This document shows positions 1 through 9,619 of a stretch of 64,000 nt of DNA, in pieces. The DNA lies in contig NZ_OY726397.1 in assembly GCF_963378095.1 (NCBI RefSeq), positions 3,472,001 to 3,536,000 of the forward strand, in the 5' to 3' direction. Within the stretch, counting starts at the first letter, position 1. Every line of letters begins with the position of its first letter. Below the pieces are notes generated by a model. It was given only the letters and a program-made list of their open reading frames with translations. It was not told the DNA's origin and ran no database searches. The stretch is from Mycolicibacterium sp. MU0053 (GTDB lineage: Bacteria > Actinomycetota > Actinomycetes > Mycobacteriales > Mycobacteriaceae). Made by a program: the position numbers and the translations under genes.

Positions 1-339
1 GAGACCAAGATCAAGTCGCAGAAGGCCGTCAACCTGCGGCGCGATCCCCGGTTCACCTTCATGATCGAGACCGGTGACACCTACGACACCCTGCGCGGCG
101 TGTCGTTCGAGGGCACCGTAGAGATCACCGACGAGCCGGACACCGTCTTCCGCGTGGGCGTCAGCGTGTGGGAGCGCTACACGGGGCCGTACACCGAGGA
201 CATGCGGGCGGGCGTCGACATGATGATGAACAAGAGGGTGGCCGTGCGATTGATCACCAACCGGGTCCGTTCCTGGGATCACCGCAAGTTGGGCTTGCCC
301 GCCATGCCGATGTCCGGATCCACCGCCCCGCAGGCCTGA
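1..339 (+). CDS. PPOX-type (F420-dependent) oxidoreductase, 5'-truncated
   Basis: The reading frame is open from the first base of the window, so this is the C-terminal 112 codons of a gene that starts to the left. The sequence (VNLRRDPRFTFMIETGDTYDTLRGVSFEGTVEI) is typical of the split beta-barrel pyridoxamine-5'-phosphate-oxidase-like family, whose mycobacterial members commonly use deazaflavin F420. It is followed by a tRNA and gltX, the position of Rv2991 in M. tuberculosis (from memory). Substrate unknown. The ATG at 61 is internal and not the start. Confidence 0.8.
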   Translation, partial: ETKIKSQKAVNLRRDPRFTFMIETGDTYDTLRGVSFEGTVEITDEPDTVFRVGVSVWERYTGPYTEDMRAGVDMMMNKRVAVRLITNRVRSWDHRKLGLPAMPMSGSTAPQA

Positions 340-369
340 TTCGCGGATCAGGACCTGCCGGCTGGTTGG

Positions 370-442
370 TACCCCCGATGGGATTCGAACCCACGCTACC
401 GCCGTGAGAGGGCGGCGTCCTAGGCCGCTAGACGACGGGGGC
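370..442 (-). tRNA. tRNA-Glu (CTC)
   Basis: The reverse strand folds as a 73-nt cloverleaf. The acceptor arm is GCCCCCG/CGGGGGT, the anticodon stem is CCGCC/GGCGG with loop CTCTCAC and anticodon CTC, and the T loop is GGTTCGAATCC. CCA is not encoded as a clean 3' end. It lies on the same strand as gltX, the enzyme that charges it, and downstream of tRNA-Gln. Confidence 0.95.
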
Positions 443-513
443 TAGAACTTCCGGAGGGTCAGCATAGCCGACCTTGCACAGCTGGCCTAATCCTCCGGAT
501 CACTTCGTTTCAG

Positions 514-585
514 CTGGGGTACCAGGACTCGAACCTAGAACGACGGTACCAGAAACCGCTGTGTTGCCAATTACACCATACCCCA
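514..585 (-). tRNA. tRNA-Gln (CTG)
   Basis: The reverse strand folds as a 72-nt tRNA with acceptor TGGGGTA/TACCCCA, anticodon loop TTCTGGT (anticodon CTG) and T arm GGTTCGAGTCC. Mycobacteria lack a glutaminyl-tRNA synthetase, so this tRNA is expected to be charged with Glu by GltX and amidated by GatCAB, both encoded in this window. It is 71 nt upstream of tRNA-Glu and probably co-transcribed with it. Confidence 0.95.
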
Positions 586-712
586 TTTTCGACCCATCCT
601 TGCTGGTGAGAGCGCTTTCGCCGCTGTAGGCGCCGATTCGGTGCGCTGACACCAGCCCTTCATGGGCCGACGAGCAGACTACCAAAGATTACCGGCACCT
701 TTCACACCGGAG

Positions 713-2194
713 TCACCCGCCGCTGACCGGCAGGGCCGCCCGCGCCGCCCGCAGTCGGGCCAGACTGCGGTCGCGGCCCAACAACGCCAGCGATTCGAAC
801 AGCGGCGGGCTCACCAGCGAGCCGGTGACCGCCACCCGGACCGGACCGAAGGCCTTCCGCGGCTTGAGCGCCAGCTCGTCGATCAGGCTGGCCTTCAGCG
901 CGGCCTCGATCGCCTCGGTGCTCCAGTCCCCCACGTCTTCGAGCGCCGCCACCGCGGCGTCGAGCACCGGGGCGGCCTCGGCCTTGAGTTCCTTGCCCGC
1001 GGCCTTCGGGTCGATCTCATAGGAGCGCTCGTCGAAGAACTTCAGCAGCGTCCAGGCGTCGCCGAGCACCACCACGCGGGTCTGCACCAACCGCGCCGCC
1101 TCGCCGAAACCGGCGTCGTCGAGTCCGGTGTCGTGGCCGTGGTCGGTGAAGTAGTCGCGCAATCGAGCGGTGAAGTCGTCCTCGTCGAGCAGCCGGAGGT
1201 GTTCGGCGTTGAGGGCGTCGGCCTTCTTCTGATCGAACCGGGCCGGATTCGAGTTGACGTCGACCACGTCGAAGGCCGCGATCATCTCCTCGATGCTGAA
1301 GATGTCCCGGTCATCGGCGATCGACCAGCCCAGCAGCGCAAGATAATTCAGCAGGCCCTCGGGGATGAAGCCCCGCTCCCGGTGCAGGAACAGGTTGGAC
1401 TCCGGATCGCGCTTGGACAGTTTCTTGTTGCCCTCGCCGAGCACCGGCGGCAGGTGACCGAACTGCGGGGTCTCCTCGGCAACGCCGATCCGGATCAGGG
1501 CCGAATACAACGCCAACTGCCGCGGTGTGGACGGCAGCAGATCCTCGCCGCGCAGCACGTGGCTGATCTTCATCAACGCGTCGTCGACGGGATTGACCAA
1601 GGTGTACAACGGATCCCCGCTGCCGCGAGTCAACGCGAAATCAGGCACCGAGCCCGCCGGGTAGGTCGTCTCACCTCGGACCAGATCGTGCCAGGTCAGG
1701 TCGGCATCGGGCATCCGCAGGCGCACAACGGGTTTGCGGCCCTCGGCCAGGTAGCCCGCTCGTTGCTCCGCGGTGAGGTCGCGGTCGAAGTTGTCGTAAC
1801 CGAGTTTCGGGCTGCGGCCGGCCGCGATATGGCGGGCCTCGACCTCCTCGGCGGTGGAGAACGCCTCGTAGGCCTCCCCCGCCGCGAGCAACCGGTCGAT
1901 CACGTCGAGGTAGATCTCGCGTCGCTGCGACTGCCGGTACGGACCGTAGGGTCCGCCCACTTCGGGCCCCTCGTCCCAGTCCAGGCCCAACCAACGCAGC
2001 GCATCGAGCAGCGCCTGATAGCTCTCCTCGTTGTCGCGCGCGGCGTCGGTGTCCTCGATGCGGAACACGAACGTGCCGCCGGTGTGCCGAGCGTAGGCCC
2101 AGTTGAACAGCGCCGTACGGATCAGGCCGACATGCGGCGTGCCGGTCGGTGACGGACAGAACCGGACCCGCACATTCGAAGTGGACGACGTCAT
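713..2194 (-). CDS. gltX: Glutamate--tRNA ligase (GluRS)
   Basis: Class I aminoacyl-tRNA synthetase of 493 aa, normal length. The ATP-binding HIGH-type motif is [10 protein letters not shown] (residues 14-23) and the KMSKS-type loop is KLSKR (258-262). It attaches Glu to tRNA-Glu and, as a non-discriminating enzyme, presumably also to tRNA-Gln, which GatCAB then amidates. Its ATG overlaps the stop of the upstream fumarylacetoacetate-hydrolase-like gene by one base (TAATG), so translation is probably coupled. The two tRNA genes lie just downstream on the same strand. Confidence 0.97.
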   Translation of the reverse strand: MTSSTSNVRVRFCPSPTGTPHVGLIRTALFNWAYARHTGGTFVFRIEDTDAARDNEESYQALLDALRWLGLDWDEGPEVGGPYGPYRQSQRREIYLDVIDRLLAAGEAYEAFSTAEEVEARHIAAGRSPKLGYDNFDRDLTAEQRAGYLAEGRKPVVRLRMPDADLTWHDLVRGETTYPAGSVPDFALTRGSGDPLYTLVNPVDDALMKISHVLRGEDLLPSTPRQLALYSALIRIGVAEETPQFGHLPPVLGEGNKKLSKRDPESNLFLHRERGFIPEGLLNYLALLGWSIADDRDIFSIEEMIAAFDVVDVNSNPARFDQKKADALNAEHLRLLDEDDFTARLRDYFTDHGHDTGLDDAGFGEAARLVQTRVVVLGDAWTLLKFFDERSYEIDPKAAGKELKAEAAPVLDAAVAALEDVGDWSTEAIEAALKASLIDELALKPRKAFGPVRVAVTGSLVSPPLFESLALLGRDRSLARLRAARAALPVSGG

Positions 2195-2970
2195 TATTTT
2201 CCTTTACGCACAACGGGATTGGTCAACGTGCCGATCCCTGAGACGGTGATGCTGACGGTGTCGCCGTCCTCGATCGGTCCAACCCCCTCCGGAGTACCGG
2301 TGAGGATCAGATCGCCGGGCAGCAGCGTCATCACCTTCGAAACCCATTCGACGATGGCGCCGACGTCGTGGATCATCAGCGCGGTGTTGGACTGCTGGCG
2401 CACCTGACCGTTGACCGTGGTCTGCAGGTCCAGGTTGGCCGGGTCGAGGTCGGTGACGATCCACGGACCCACCGGGCAGAAGGTGTCATGGCCCTTGGCG
2501 CGCATCCACTGGCCGTCCTGCTGCTGCTGATCGCGCGCCGAGACGTCGTTAGCAATCGTGTAACCGAGGATGTTCTCGGCGGCCCGGGGGGCCGGAACGT
2601 CCTTGCAGGGCCGGCCGATGACGACGGCCAATTCGCCCTCGTGATGCACCGGGTTGGCATCGGCGGGCAGTTGGATGGCCACCCCGGGCCCGATGATCGC
2701 GGTGTTGGGCTTGAGGAAGATCACCGGATCCTCGGGCGCGGTGCCGCCCATCTCCTCGGCGTGGGCCGCGTAGTTCTTGCCGAGACAGATCACCTTGCTG
2801 GCCAGGATCGGGGCCAACAGCCGGATGTCGGCCAGCGGCCAGGACCGTCCGGTGAACGTCGGTGTGCCGAAGGGATGTTCGGCAATCTCGCGGCAGGTTT
2901 CCTGGCCGGCGTCGCCTTCGATGCTCACGAAGGCGACACCGTCTGGGCTGGCAATTCGACCGAGTCGCAT
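2194..2970 (-). CDS. Fumarylacetoacetate hydrolase family protein
   Basis: 258 aa. The C-terminal two thirds carry the FAH fold signatures: [40 protein letters not shown] (metal-binding acidic residues), [11 protein letters not shown] and [10 protein letters not shown]. The family contains 2-hydroxyhepta-2,4-diene-1,7-dioate isomerases, acylpyruvate hydrolases and oxaloacetate decarboxylases, and the exact substrate cannot be read from sequence. It is the first gene of a pair with gltX (1-nt overlap). It corresponds to Rv2993c in M. tuberculosis (from memory). Confidence 0.9.
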   Translation of the reverse strand: MRLGRIASPDGVAFVSIEGDAGQETCREIAEHPFGTPTFTGRSWPLADIRLLAPILASKVICLGKNYAAHAEEMGGTAPEDPVIFLKPNTAIIGPGVAIQLPADANPVHHEGELAVVIGRPCKDVPAPRAAENILGYTIANDVSARDQQQQDGQWMRAKGHDTFCPVGPWIVTDLDPANLDLQTTVNGQVRQQSNTALMIHDVGAIVEWVSKVMTLLPGDLILTGTPEGVGPIEDGDTVSITVSGIGTLTNPVVRKGK

Positions 2971-2976
2971 TGGCCC

Positions 2977-2982
2977 AGCTTA
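2977..2982 (-). promoter_or_regulatory. Candidate -10 box of a leaderless FAH-gltX transcript
   Basis: TAAGCT on the minus strand ends 6 nt before the ATG at 2970, and no ribosome-binding site is visible between them. Its first three bases are also the stop codon of the upstream tetR gene, so read-through from tetR is an alternative. Confidence 0.4.
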
Positions 2983-3612
2983 GTGAGTGCCCGGGCTGAC
3001 CCGCCGCGCGGTGACCAAGGCCACCAGAAAGTCCTCCAGGTGCTCGCGGCTGATGTCGAGTTCGCCCCGCAGCCAGCCGGTGACCAGGTCGAAGCCGCCC
3101 GCGACCAGGGTCAGCGCCGCCAGGTCCAGGTCGGGCGCCACGGCGTCGGCGGCCAGGCCGGCGAGCAGCGCGCGACCCTGATCGGACATGATCTGCGCCA
3201 GCGACTTGATCAGATCCCGCCGCCGGGCCCGCAGTCCCTCGGTGGCCTGTGACTCGATCAGCAGTGGCCCGCGCCGCGGATCCGCGACCAGATGCCGCAG
3301 CCCCGTCCCGATCGCGGCGCGCGCCCGCACCACCGGATCGGGGGCACTGTCGTTGATCGCGGCCACCATGGCCGTGGAGGCCAGCACGATCTGGGCGTCG
3401 AATATCGCCAGCAGCAATTCGTCGGTGGTGCGGAAACTTTCGTAGAAGTAGCGGTCGTTGAGCCGGGCCGCCGTGCAGACGCCGCGGACGGTGAGACCGG
3501 CGATCCCGGATTGCTCGATCAGGTCCAGCGCCGCATCCATCAGCGCGGCCTGACGTTTGGCGCGCCGCTCCCCGGAGGTGGCGCCGCCGTAGGTGCGCGC
3601 CCGCGTCGACAT
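2980..3612 (-). CDS. TetR/AcrR family transcriptional regulator
   Basis: 210 aa from the ATG at 3612. A longer frame to 3813 would overlap the divergent gene and its extra residues look non-coding. The N-terminal helix-turn-helix is AALDLIEQSGIAGLTVRGV followed by TAARLNDRYFYESF, typical of TetR, then an all-helical ligand domain. It is divergent from the MpaB/Lcp-like oxygenase at 3697, and the 84-bp spacer contains a perfect inverted repeat (3656-3673), so it probably represses that gene and itself. Ligand unknown. Confidence 0.88.
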   Translation of the reverse strand: MSTRARTYGGATSGERRAKRQAALMDAALDLIEQSGIAGLTVRGVCTAARLNDRYFYESFRTTDELLLAIFDAQIVLASTAMVAAINDSAPDPVVRARAAIGTGLRHLVADPRRGPLLIESQATEGLRARRRDLIKSLAQIMSDQGRALLAGLAADAVAPDLDLAALTLVAGGFDLVTGWLRGELDISREHLEDFLVALVTARRVSPGTH

Positions 3613-3655
3613 GGCATCGATTGTCGCACCCGTTTCCTTGACCGACCCCGCCTTC

Positions 3656-3673
3656 TGGTGAAGACTGTCACCA
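3656..3673. promoter_or_regulatory. Candidate TetR operator
   Basis: Perfect inverted repeat TGGTGA-N6-TCACCA between the divergent tetR and oxygenase genes. Size and position suit a TetR dimer site overlapping both promoters. Confidence 0.5.
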
Positions 3674-3696
3674 AATAGAGGGAAGGTGCGCCACCG

Positions 3697-4905
3697 ATGG
3701 GACCTGCTGCCGAGAAGTTGCCGAATCCGCCGGCGTTGACGGTGTTCCCGTTCAACCTGTTCATGCGTCTGCTGCCCGGCGAAGACGTCCGCGCCACGGC
3801 GGCCCAGCGCCATTCGTTTCGCCGCTACGCCGACCTCGGCGATCCGGTGGCCGACGATGTCGTCGCGATGATCCAGCGCCTACCCACCGGTGCGGGTCGG
3901 GCGATGTTCGACACCGCTGTCGAGCACGGCATCGACGCGGTCGACGACGCCCCCGCGGAGTTGGTGGCCTTCTTCGCCGCCGTCGACGATCAGCCCTATT
4001 GGCTCGATCACGACAAGCTCGAGTTGGCCGCCCGGGTCAGCATGCGCACCGGAGTCGTCGGCATCGGTCTTGCGCTGCCCGGATTGGCGCTCACCGGCGG
4101 GTATTTGGCGTCCAAGGCCGACAAGCCGTTGGTGGGCACCGGCGATCTGCACCGGATGGCGCCGCGGCGGCTCAACGAGACCGCCGCGTGGTACATCGAC
4201 GTCACCTCTCCGGGTGGACTGCACCGCTTCGCCGACGGGTTCACCGGCACGCTGCGGGTCCGGTTGATGCACGCGCTGGTGCGCGCGGCGATGAACCGGC
4301 GCGACGACTGGGATTACGAGGGTTGGGACGCCCCGATCAACCAGGTCCAGTTGGCCGGCACCCTGATGTTGTTCTCGCTGGCCAACCTCGCCGGCTGTCA
4401 GGCCATGGGGATGCGTTTCTCCGAGCGCGAACGCGACGCGGTGTTCCACTTCTGGCGCTACGTCGGCCTGCTGATGGGCGTGCACCCCGAGCTGGTACCC
4501 ACCTCCGAATCCGACACCTGGCGGTTGTTCTGGCTGGAAGCCGACAGCGAATTCGAACCCGACGAGGATTCGTACCTGCTGGCCCAGGCGCTGCACGCCG
4601 ACCGCAACGAGGGTTGGGTCACCGAGTTGGCGCGCGGCTACCTGTCGTCCTACAGCCGGCTGATCCTGGGCAAGACCAACGCCGACCGGCTCGGCCTGGC
4701 CGACAACAAGGGACTGCAGGCCGCGGTATTGGCCACCTCGGCGGTCAACCGAGCCCTGGAGTACCGCCGAATTCTGCCCGGCATGACATGGCTCAGTGAG
4801 GAATTGGGGCAACGCGCGCGTCGGGGTCTGGTTGCGCGCGGGATGGCGCAGACGCGTGGCGACCGCAACTACGATCGCCACGACCGCCTGGCCGCCGCGG
4901 GCTGA
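3697..4905 (+). CDS. Oxygenase MpaB / latex-clearing-protein family (DUF2236)
   Basis: 402 aa. The DUF2236 core is recognisable: YWLDHDKLELAARV, GTGDLHRMAPRRLNET, a VRLMHALVRAAM helix with His192 at the place of the haem-ligating histidine of Lcp/MpaB proteins, then SLANLAGCQAMG and HFWRYVGLLMGVHPELVP. Family members are b-type haem oxygenases (rubber cleavage by Lcp, mycophenolate side-chain cleavage by MpaB). No Tat signal is seen, unlike secreted Lcp. The divergent TetR gene is the likely regulator. Substrate unknown. Confidence 0.8.
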   Translation: MGPAAEKLPNPPALTVFPFNLFMRLLPGEDVRATAAQRHSFRRYADLGDPVADDVVAMIQRLPTGAGRAMFDTAVEHGIDAVDDAPAELVAFFAAVDDQPYWLDHDKLELAARVSMRTGVVGIGLALPGLALTGGYLASKADKPLVGTGDLHRMAPRRLNETAAWYIDVTSPGGLHRFADGFTGTLRVRLMHALVRAAMNRRDDWDYEGWDAPINQVQLAGTLMLFSLANLAGCQAMGMRFSERERDAVFHFWRYVGLLMGVHPELVPTSESDTWRLFWLEADSEFEPDEDSYLLAQALHADRNEGWVTELARGYLSSYSRLILGKTNADRLGLADNKGLQAAVLATSAVNRALEYRRILPGMTWLSEELGQRARRGLVARGMAQTRGDRNYDRHDRLAAAG

Positions 4906-5020
4906 CGGCACCTTCTCCGCAAGCTGCCGGACACCCGACGTTCACCGCAAGCACCCCAGCAGCTCATCCGGATCCGCAACGCTCACCACGCTGATGCGCG
5001 CGACGACCGGAGGCTGCACC

Positions 5021-7360
5021 GTGGCAAGAACGAACGTGGGATCAACCCTGGCGGTGGCGGGTGCCGCGGCGCTCGTGGCAGCCGCCTGCTCCTCGACCGA
5101 GCCGGCCGGCCCCGAAGCGCCGACGCGCCCGGACGGGCCGGTCGCCGCGTCGTCGATCACCTGGAATGTGCCCGCGGCCGAGCGCTATCACCGCCTCGCC
5201 ACCTATCCGATCTACCTGAACCGTCCGCCCGCCGAGTCCGCCGAGACCGAGACCGTCGCGGAGATCTCGGCGGTGACCGACGACGGCAACACCGTGATCT
5301 ACACCGACGCGGTGGCCAACCGCGTGGGATTCCTCGACATCACCGACCCGGCGAATCCGATTGGGCGCGGCACACTCTCGCTGGCCGAGCTGGGCAACGC
5401 CGTCGACCAGCCCACCTCGGTGGCCGTGGCCGGTGAGCACCTGATCGTCGTCGTGGACACCACCGGCGGTGGTTTCGCGGCGCCTTCGGGGCGCATCGAT
5501 GTGGTGCGGATCGCCGACCGCACCCTGCTGCACAGCATCGACCTTGGCGGGCAACCGGATTCGATCGCCGTCAGCCCCGACGGATCATTTGCCGCGATCG
5601 CGATCGAGAATCAGCGCGACGAGGAGTTCACCCCGGCCGGCGGCGAGGAGGGCGACCTGCCGCAGCCGCCAACGGGATTCGTCTCGATCGTCGACCTCGT
5701 CGGTGCACCCGCCACCTGGTCGCAGCGCAAGGTCGAGTTCGACGTCGAGGCGGCCCGCGCCGCGGGTCTGGACACCCCCGAGGATCTCGAGCCCGAGTAC
5801 GTGAGCATCAACGCGCGCGGTCAGATCGCGGTGACGCTGCAGGAGAACAACGGCATCGCGATCATCGACGGTCCCACCGGCGAGGTGGATTCGATTTTCA
5901 CCGCCGGAACCCAGTCGGTCGACGGCATCGACACCGCCGAAGACGGCGTGATCGACCAAAGCGGTTCGATCGACGATCTCCCGCGCGAGCCGGACGCGAT
6001 CGCCTGGGCCGGCGACACTCACGTCGTCACCGCCAACGAGGGTGACTGGAAGGGCGGCACCCGCGGCTGGACGGTCTTCGACGCCGGAACCGGGGAGGTG
6101 GTCTGGGATTCCGGCAGCTCCTTCTCGGAGCTGGCGGTCTCGGCGGGTCTGCACAACGAGAGCCGCGCCGAGTCCAAGGGACCGGAGCCCGAAGGGATCG
6201 CCGTCGCCGAGGTCGGTGGCCGACCGCTCGCGCTGGTCGGCTCCGAGCGCTCGAACTTCGTCGCGTTCTACGACATCAGCGACATCGCCGCGCCGGTGTT
6301 CCGGCAGTTGCTGCCGTCGACCAACGGTCCGGAGGGCCTGCTGCCGATCCCGCAGCGCGACCTGTTCGTCGTCTCCTCCGAGGCCGACGACGCCGAAGCC
6401 CGGGTCCGGGCGTCGGTGACCGTCTACGGCTACGGTGCCGAATTCGCCGCCGAGGGCGCGGTTCCGGCCTTTCCGTCCATCGTCTCCGGCGCCGTGGACG
6501 GCGTCCCGATCGGGTGGGGCGCGCTCGGGGCCCTGAGCGCCGATCCGCTCGACGAGAACCGCCTGTTGACCGCGACCGACGACGCCTACGGACCCGCGCG
6601 GGTGCTCGGCGTCGACGTCTCCCAGACACCCGCGCTGATCGACCGCGAGATCGCCGTTACCGAGAACGGCACCGCGGTGACACTGGATGTCGAGGGCATC
6701 GCGGGCCGACCCGACGGCGGGTTCTATCTGGCGGTCGAGGGGGCCGAAGGCGTGGCGAACCAACTCGTCAGCGTGGCCGCCGACGGTGCGATCAACGCCC
6801 GCATCGCGTTGCCGGCGGATATCGCCGCCGCGCTCGGCGGTCAGGGGCTCGAAGGCGTGGCACTGGACGGCGACACCGTGTGGGTCGCGCTGCAGCGCGA
6901 ACTGTCCACCGATCCGGCCGGGGTGGCCAGGATCGGCAAGTACAGCCCGGAATCCGGCGAATGGCAGTGGTACGGCTACCCGTTGGAGAGCACTGACCAC
7001 CCGGATGACTGGATCGGGCTGTCCGAGATCGGGGTGCACGACGGTGCGCTGCTGGTGCTGGAGCGCGACAAGCGGGGCGGTCCGGATGCCCGCGTCAAGG
7101 CGCTCTACCGGGTCGAGATGCCCACCGCGGCCGGCGTCACCGGCGCCGCGGACCGGCCCGAGGTGCTGACCAAGACCCTGGCCCGCGACCTGTTGCCGGA
7201 CCTGCGGGCCACCGGCGGCTGGGTGCAGGAGAAGGTCGAGGGTGTCGCGGTCGCCGGTAACGGGAAGCTGTTCGTGGTGACCGACAACGACGGCCTCGAC
7301 GATGCCAGCGGCGAAACGGTGTTCCTTGATCTGGGGCCGGCTCACGACGCGCTCGGGTGA
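5021..7360 (+). CDS. Phytase-like / beta-propeller lipoprotein
   Basis: 779 aa from GTG 5021, which has GGAGG at 5009-5013; upstream in-frame codons overlap the previous gene. A lipoprotein signal ends at the lipobox VAAAC (Cys23), so the protein should be membrane-anchored outside the cell. Residues about 60-420 resemble a YVTN/choice-of-anchor-I propeller (QPDSIAVSPDGSFAAIAIENQRDEE, GPEPEGIAV). The C-terminal half matches the 'esterase-like activity of phytase' family (LDVEGIAGRPDGGFYLAVEG, GLEGVALDGDTVWVALQRE, KVEGVAVAGNGKLFVVTDNDG). A role in phosphate-ester hydrolysis is possible but unproven. Confidence 0.8.
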   Translation: MARTNVGSTLAVAGAAALVAAACSSTEPAGPEAPTRPDGPVAASSITWNVPAAERYHRLATYPIYLNRPPAESAETETVAEISAVTDDGNTVIYTDAVANRVGFLDITDPANPIGRGTLSLAELGNAVDQPTSVAVAGEHLIVVVDTTGGGFAAPSGRIDVVRIADRTLLHSIDLGGQPDSIAVSPDGSFAAIAIENQRDEEFTPAGGEEGDLPQPPTGFVSIVDLVGAPATWSQRKVEFDVEAARAAGLDTPEDLEPEYVSINARGQIAVTLQENNGIAIIDGPTGEVDSIFTAGTQSVDGIDTAEDGVIDQSGSIDDLPREPDAIAWAGDTHVVTANEGDWKGGTRGWTVFDAGTGEVVWDSGSSFSELAVSAGLHNESRAESKGPEPEGIAVAEVGGRPLALVGSERSNFVAFYDISDIAAPVFRQLLPSTNGPEGLLPIPQRDLFVVSSEADDAEARVRASVTVYGYGAEFAAEGAVPAFPSIVSGAVDGVPIGWGALGALSADPLDENRLLTATDDAYGPARVLGVDVSQTPALIDREIAVTENGTAVTLDVEGIAGRPDGGFYLAVEGAEGVANQLVSVAADGAINARIALPADIAAALGGQGLEGVALDGDTVWVALQRELSTDPAGVARIGKYSPESGEWQWYGYPLESTDHPDDWIGLSEIGVHDGALLVLERDKRGGPDARVKALYRVEMPTAAGVTGAADRPEVLTKTLARDLLPDLRATGGWVQEKVEGVAVAGNGKLFVVTDNDGLDDASGETVFLDLGPAHDALG

Positions 7361-7424
7361 TCCGCGCCCTCCCAGATCCTGAGACCGATTTTCAACGCCT
7401 TGGGAGGGCAGGCACAATGGTCGG

Positions 7425-8612
7425 GTGACCGGCGGCGATATCAGCACCCAGCGACGCTGGTCCATGTTGGTGATCGCGCTGGCGGCCACCCTGTTCGCCA
7501 ACGTTTTCATCAACGGCACCGCGTTCCTGATCCCCACCCTGCACAGCGAGCGCGGCCTGGACTTCGCCCAGGCCGGCCTCATGGTCGCGATGCCGAGCTT
7601 CGGTACGGTCGTCACGCTGCTGGCATGGGGTTACGTGGTGGACCGGGTCGGTGAGCGGCTTGTCCTGACCGCGGGTTCGGCCCTGACCGCGGCCGCGGCC
7701 TTCGCCGCCGCGTCCGTCGATTCGCTGCCCGCGGTGGCGGCGTTCCTGTTCCTCGGCGGCATGGCGGCCGCCAGCAGCAACACCGCCAGCGCCCGGGTGG
7801 TGGTCGGCTGGTTTCCGCCGCACCAGCGCGGGCTGGTGATGGGCATCCGGCAGACCGCACAACCGCTCGGAGTCGCCTTGGGCGCCTTGGTGATTCCGCA
7901 ACTCGCCGAGTCTCGCGGGGTGTCGGCGGCGCTGTTGTTTCCCGCCGGGGTGTGCACGCTCGCCGCGGTCATCACGGCCGTCGGCGTGCTCGATCCCCCG
8001 CGTCCGCCGCGCGCCGATGCGCACCACACCGAGTTGGCCAACCCCTACCGGAACTCATCGACGCTGTGGCGGATCCACGCGGCCTCGGTGTTGCTGGTCA
8101 TCCCCCAGTCGATGGTGTGGACCTTCACCCTGGTGTGGTTGATGGCCGACCGCGGGTGGTCGGCGGTCTCGGCCGGGGCCATCGTCACCGCCGCCCAGAT
8201 CCTGGGCGCCGCAGGCCGCATCGCCGCGGGCAGATGGTCGGACGTCGTCGGCTCGCGACTGCGCCCGGTTCGGACCATCGCGTGGGCCGCCGCGGTCGCG
8301 ATGGGTCTGCTGGCGTTGACCGATCAGCTCGGTTCGTCCTGGGCGATCGCGGTCATGATGGTCGCGTCGGTGGTCACGGTCTCGGACAACGGCCTGGCGT
8401 TCACCGCCATCGCCGAGATCGCCGGACCGTTCTGGAGCGGGCGGGCGCTCGGGATGCAGAACACCGCGCAGTTGTTCACCTCGGGGGTGGTGCCGCCCGC
8501 CTTCGGCGCCCTGATCGGCCTGGCGGGATTCCCGGTCGCCTTCGCGGTCTGCGCGTTGTTTCCGTTGCTGGCAATCCCGCTGGTGCCGGTTCGCGACGAC
8601 CCGATGGGCTAG
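7425..8612 (+). CDS. MFS transporter
   Basis: 395 aa with about 12 hydrophobic segments, a major facilitator carrier of the inner membrane. The loop 2-3 motif is [17 protein letters not shown] and the middle loop is charged and Pro-rich ([12 protein letters not shown]). GTG 7425 is used; a nearby ATG gives only three codons. The stop codon lies in a CTAG shared with the convergent leuB stop (8609-8612). It is the positional equivalent of Rv2994 (from memory). Substrate unknown. Confidence 0.88.
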   Translation: MTGGDISTQRRWSMLVIALAATLFANVFINGTAFLIPTLHSERGLDFAQAGLMVAMPSFGTVVTLLAWGYVVDRVGERLVLTAGSALTAAAAFAAASVDSLPAVAAFLFLGGMAAASSNTASARVVVGWFPPHQRGLVMGIRQTAQPLGVALGALVIPQLAESRGVSAALLFPAGVCTLAAVITAVGVLDPPRPPRADAHHTELANPYRNSSTLWRIHAASVLLVIPQSMVWTFTLVWLMADRGWSAVSAGAIVTAAQILGAAGRIAAGRWSDVVGSRLRPVRTIAWAAAVAMGLLALTDQLGSSWAIAVMMVASVVTVSDNGLAFTAIAEIAGPFWSGRALGMQNTAQLFTSGVVPPAFGALIGLAGFPVAFAVCALFPLLAIPLVPVRDDPMG

Positions 8613-9619
8613 AGCCGGCCCAGAATCCGTTCCCCGACCTCGCTGGTCGACAGCTTCGCGTCACCCCGGCTGGCCAGGTGCCGCTCGACGGCCTTGTCGA
8701 CCCGCTCGGCGGCACCCTCCTCACCGACGTGGGCCAACAGCAACGCGACCGACATCACCGCGGCGGTGGGGTCGGCGATGCCCTGGCCGGCGATGTCGGG
8801 AGCACTGCCGTGCACCGGTTCGAACATCGACGGATTGGTCCGGGTGGCATCGATATTGCCGCTGGCGGCCAGCCCGATCCCGCCGCACACCGCGGCGGCC
8901 AGATCGGTGATGATGTCGCCGAACAGGTTGTCGGTGACAATGACATCGAACCGGCCGGGATCGGTCACCAGGTGGATGGTGGCCGCGTCGACGTGCTGGT
9001 AGGCGACCTCGACATCCGGGTATTCGCGGGCGACCTCGTCGACCACCCGGGACCACAGACCGCCGGCGAAGGCCAACACATTGTTCTTGTGCACCAGGGT
9101 GACGTGCTTCCGACGCCCGGCGGCGCGCGCAAACGCATTGCGCACCACGCGTTGGACACCGAACGCGGTGTTCACGCTGACCTCGGTGGCCACCTCATGG
9201 GGCGTACCGACGCGCAGGGCGCCACCGTTTCCGGTGTAGGGGCCTTCGGTGCCTTCGCGCACGACCACGAAATCGATCTGCGGATCACCCGAAAGCGGGC
9301 TGCTGACACCGGGATACAACCGTGAGGGACGCAGGTTGACGTGATGGTCGAGCGCGAACCGCAGCTTGAGTAGCAGGCCCCGCTCGAGCATGCCGCTGGG
9401 CACCGACGGATCCCCGATCGCGCCGAGCAGGATCGCATCGTGCTCGCGCAACTCCTCGATGACCGATTCCGGCAGGATCTCGCCGGTGGCGTGGTACCGA
9501 CGCGCGCCGAGGTCGTAGTCGGTCTTTTCCACGCCCGGCAGCACCGCATCGAGCACCTTCACGGCCTCGCCGATGACCTCTGGTCCGATGCCGTCGCCGG
9601 CGATGATCGCGAGTTTCAT
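8609..9619 (-). CDS. leuB: 3-isopropylmalate dehydrogenase
   Basis: 336 aa, the short actinobacterial form. It oxidises and decarboxylates 3-isopropylmalate with NAD+ in leucine synthesis. Seen are the N-terminal [32 protein letters not shown], the substrate-binding [34 protein letters not shown], and the metal/NAD region [29 protein letters not shown] with [18 protein letters not shown]. Its start overlaps the serA stop by 4 nt (ATGA), indicating an operon serA-leuB. Confidence 0.97.
   Translation of the reverse strand: MKLAIIAGDGIGPEVIGEAVKVLDAVLPGVEKTDYDLGARRYHATGEILPESVIEELREHDAILLGAIGDPSVPSGMLERGLLLKLRFALDHHVNLRPSRLYPGVSSPLSGDPQIDFVVVREGTEGPYTGNGGALRVGTPHEVATEVSVNTAFGVQRVVRNAFARAAGRRKHVTLVHKNNVLAFAGGLWSRVVDEVAREYPDVEVAYQHVDAATIHLVTDPGRFDVIVTDNLFGDIITDLAAAVCGGIGLAASGNIDATRTNPSMFEPVHGSAPDIAGQGIADPTAAVMSVALLLAHVGEEGAAERVDKAVERHLASRGDAKLSTSEVGERILGRL

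Noticed and set aside
5585..7615. 676-codon minus-strand frame
   Set aside because: Mirror of the phytase-like lipoprotein gene, which has a good start, ribosome site and signal peptide.
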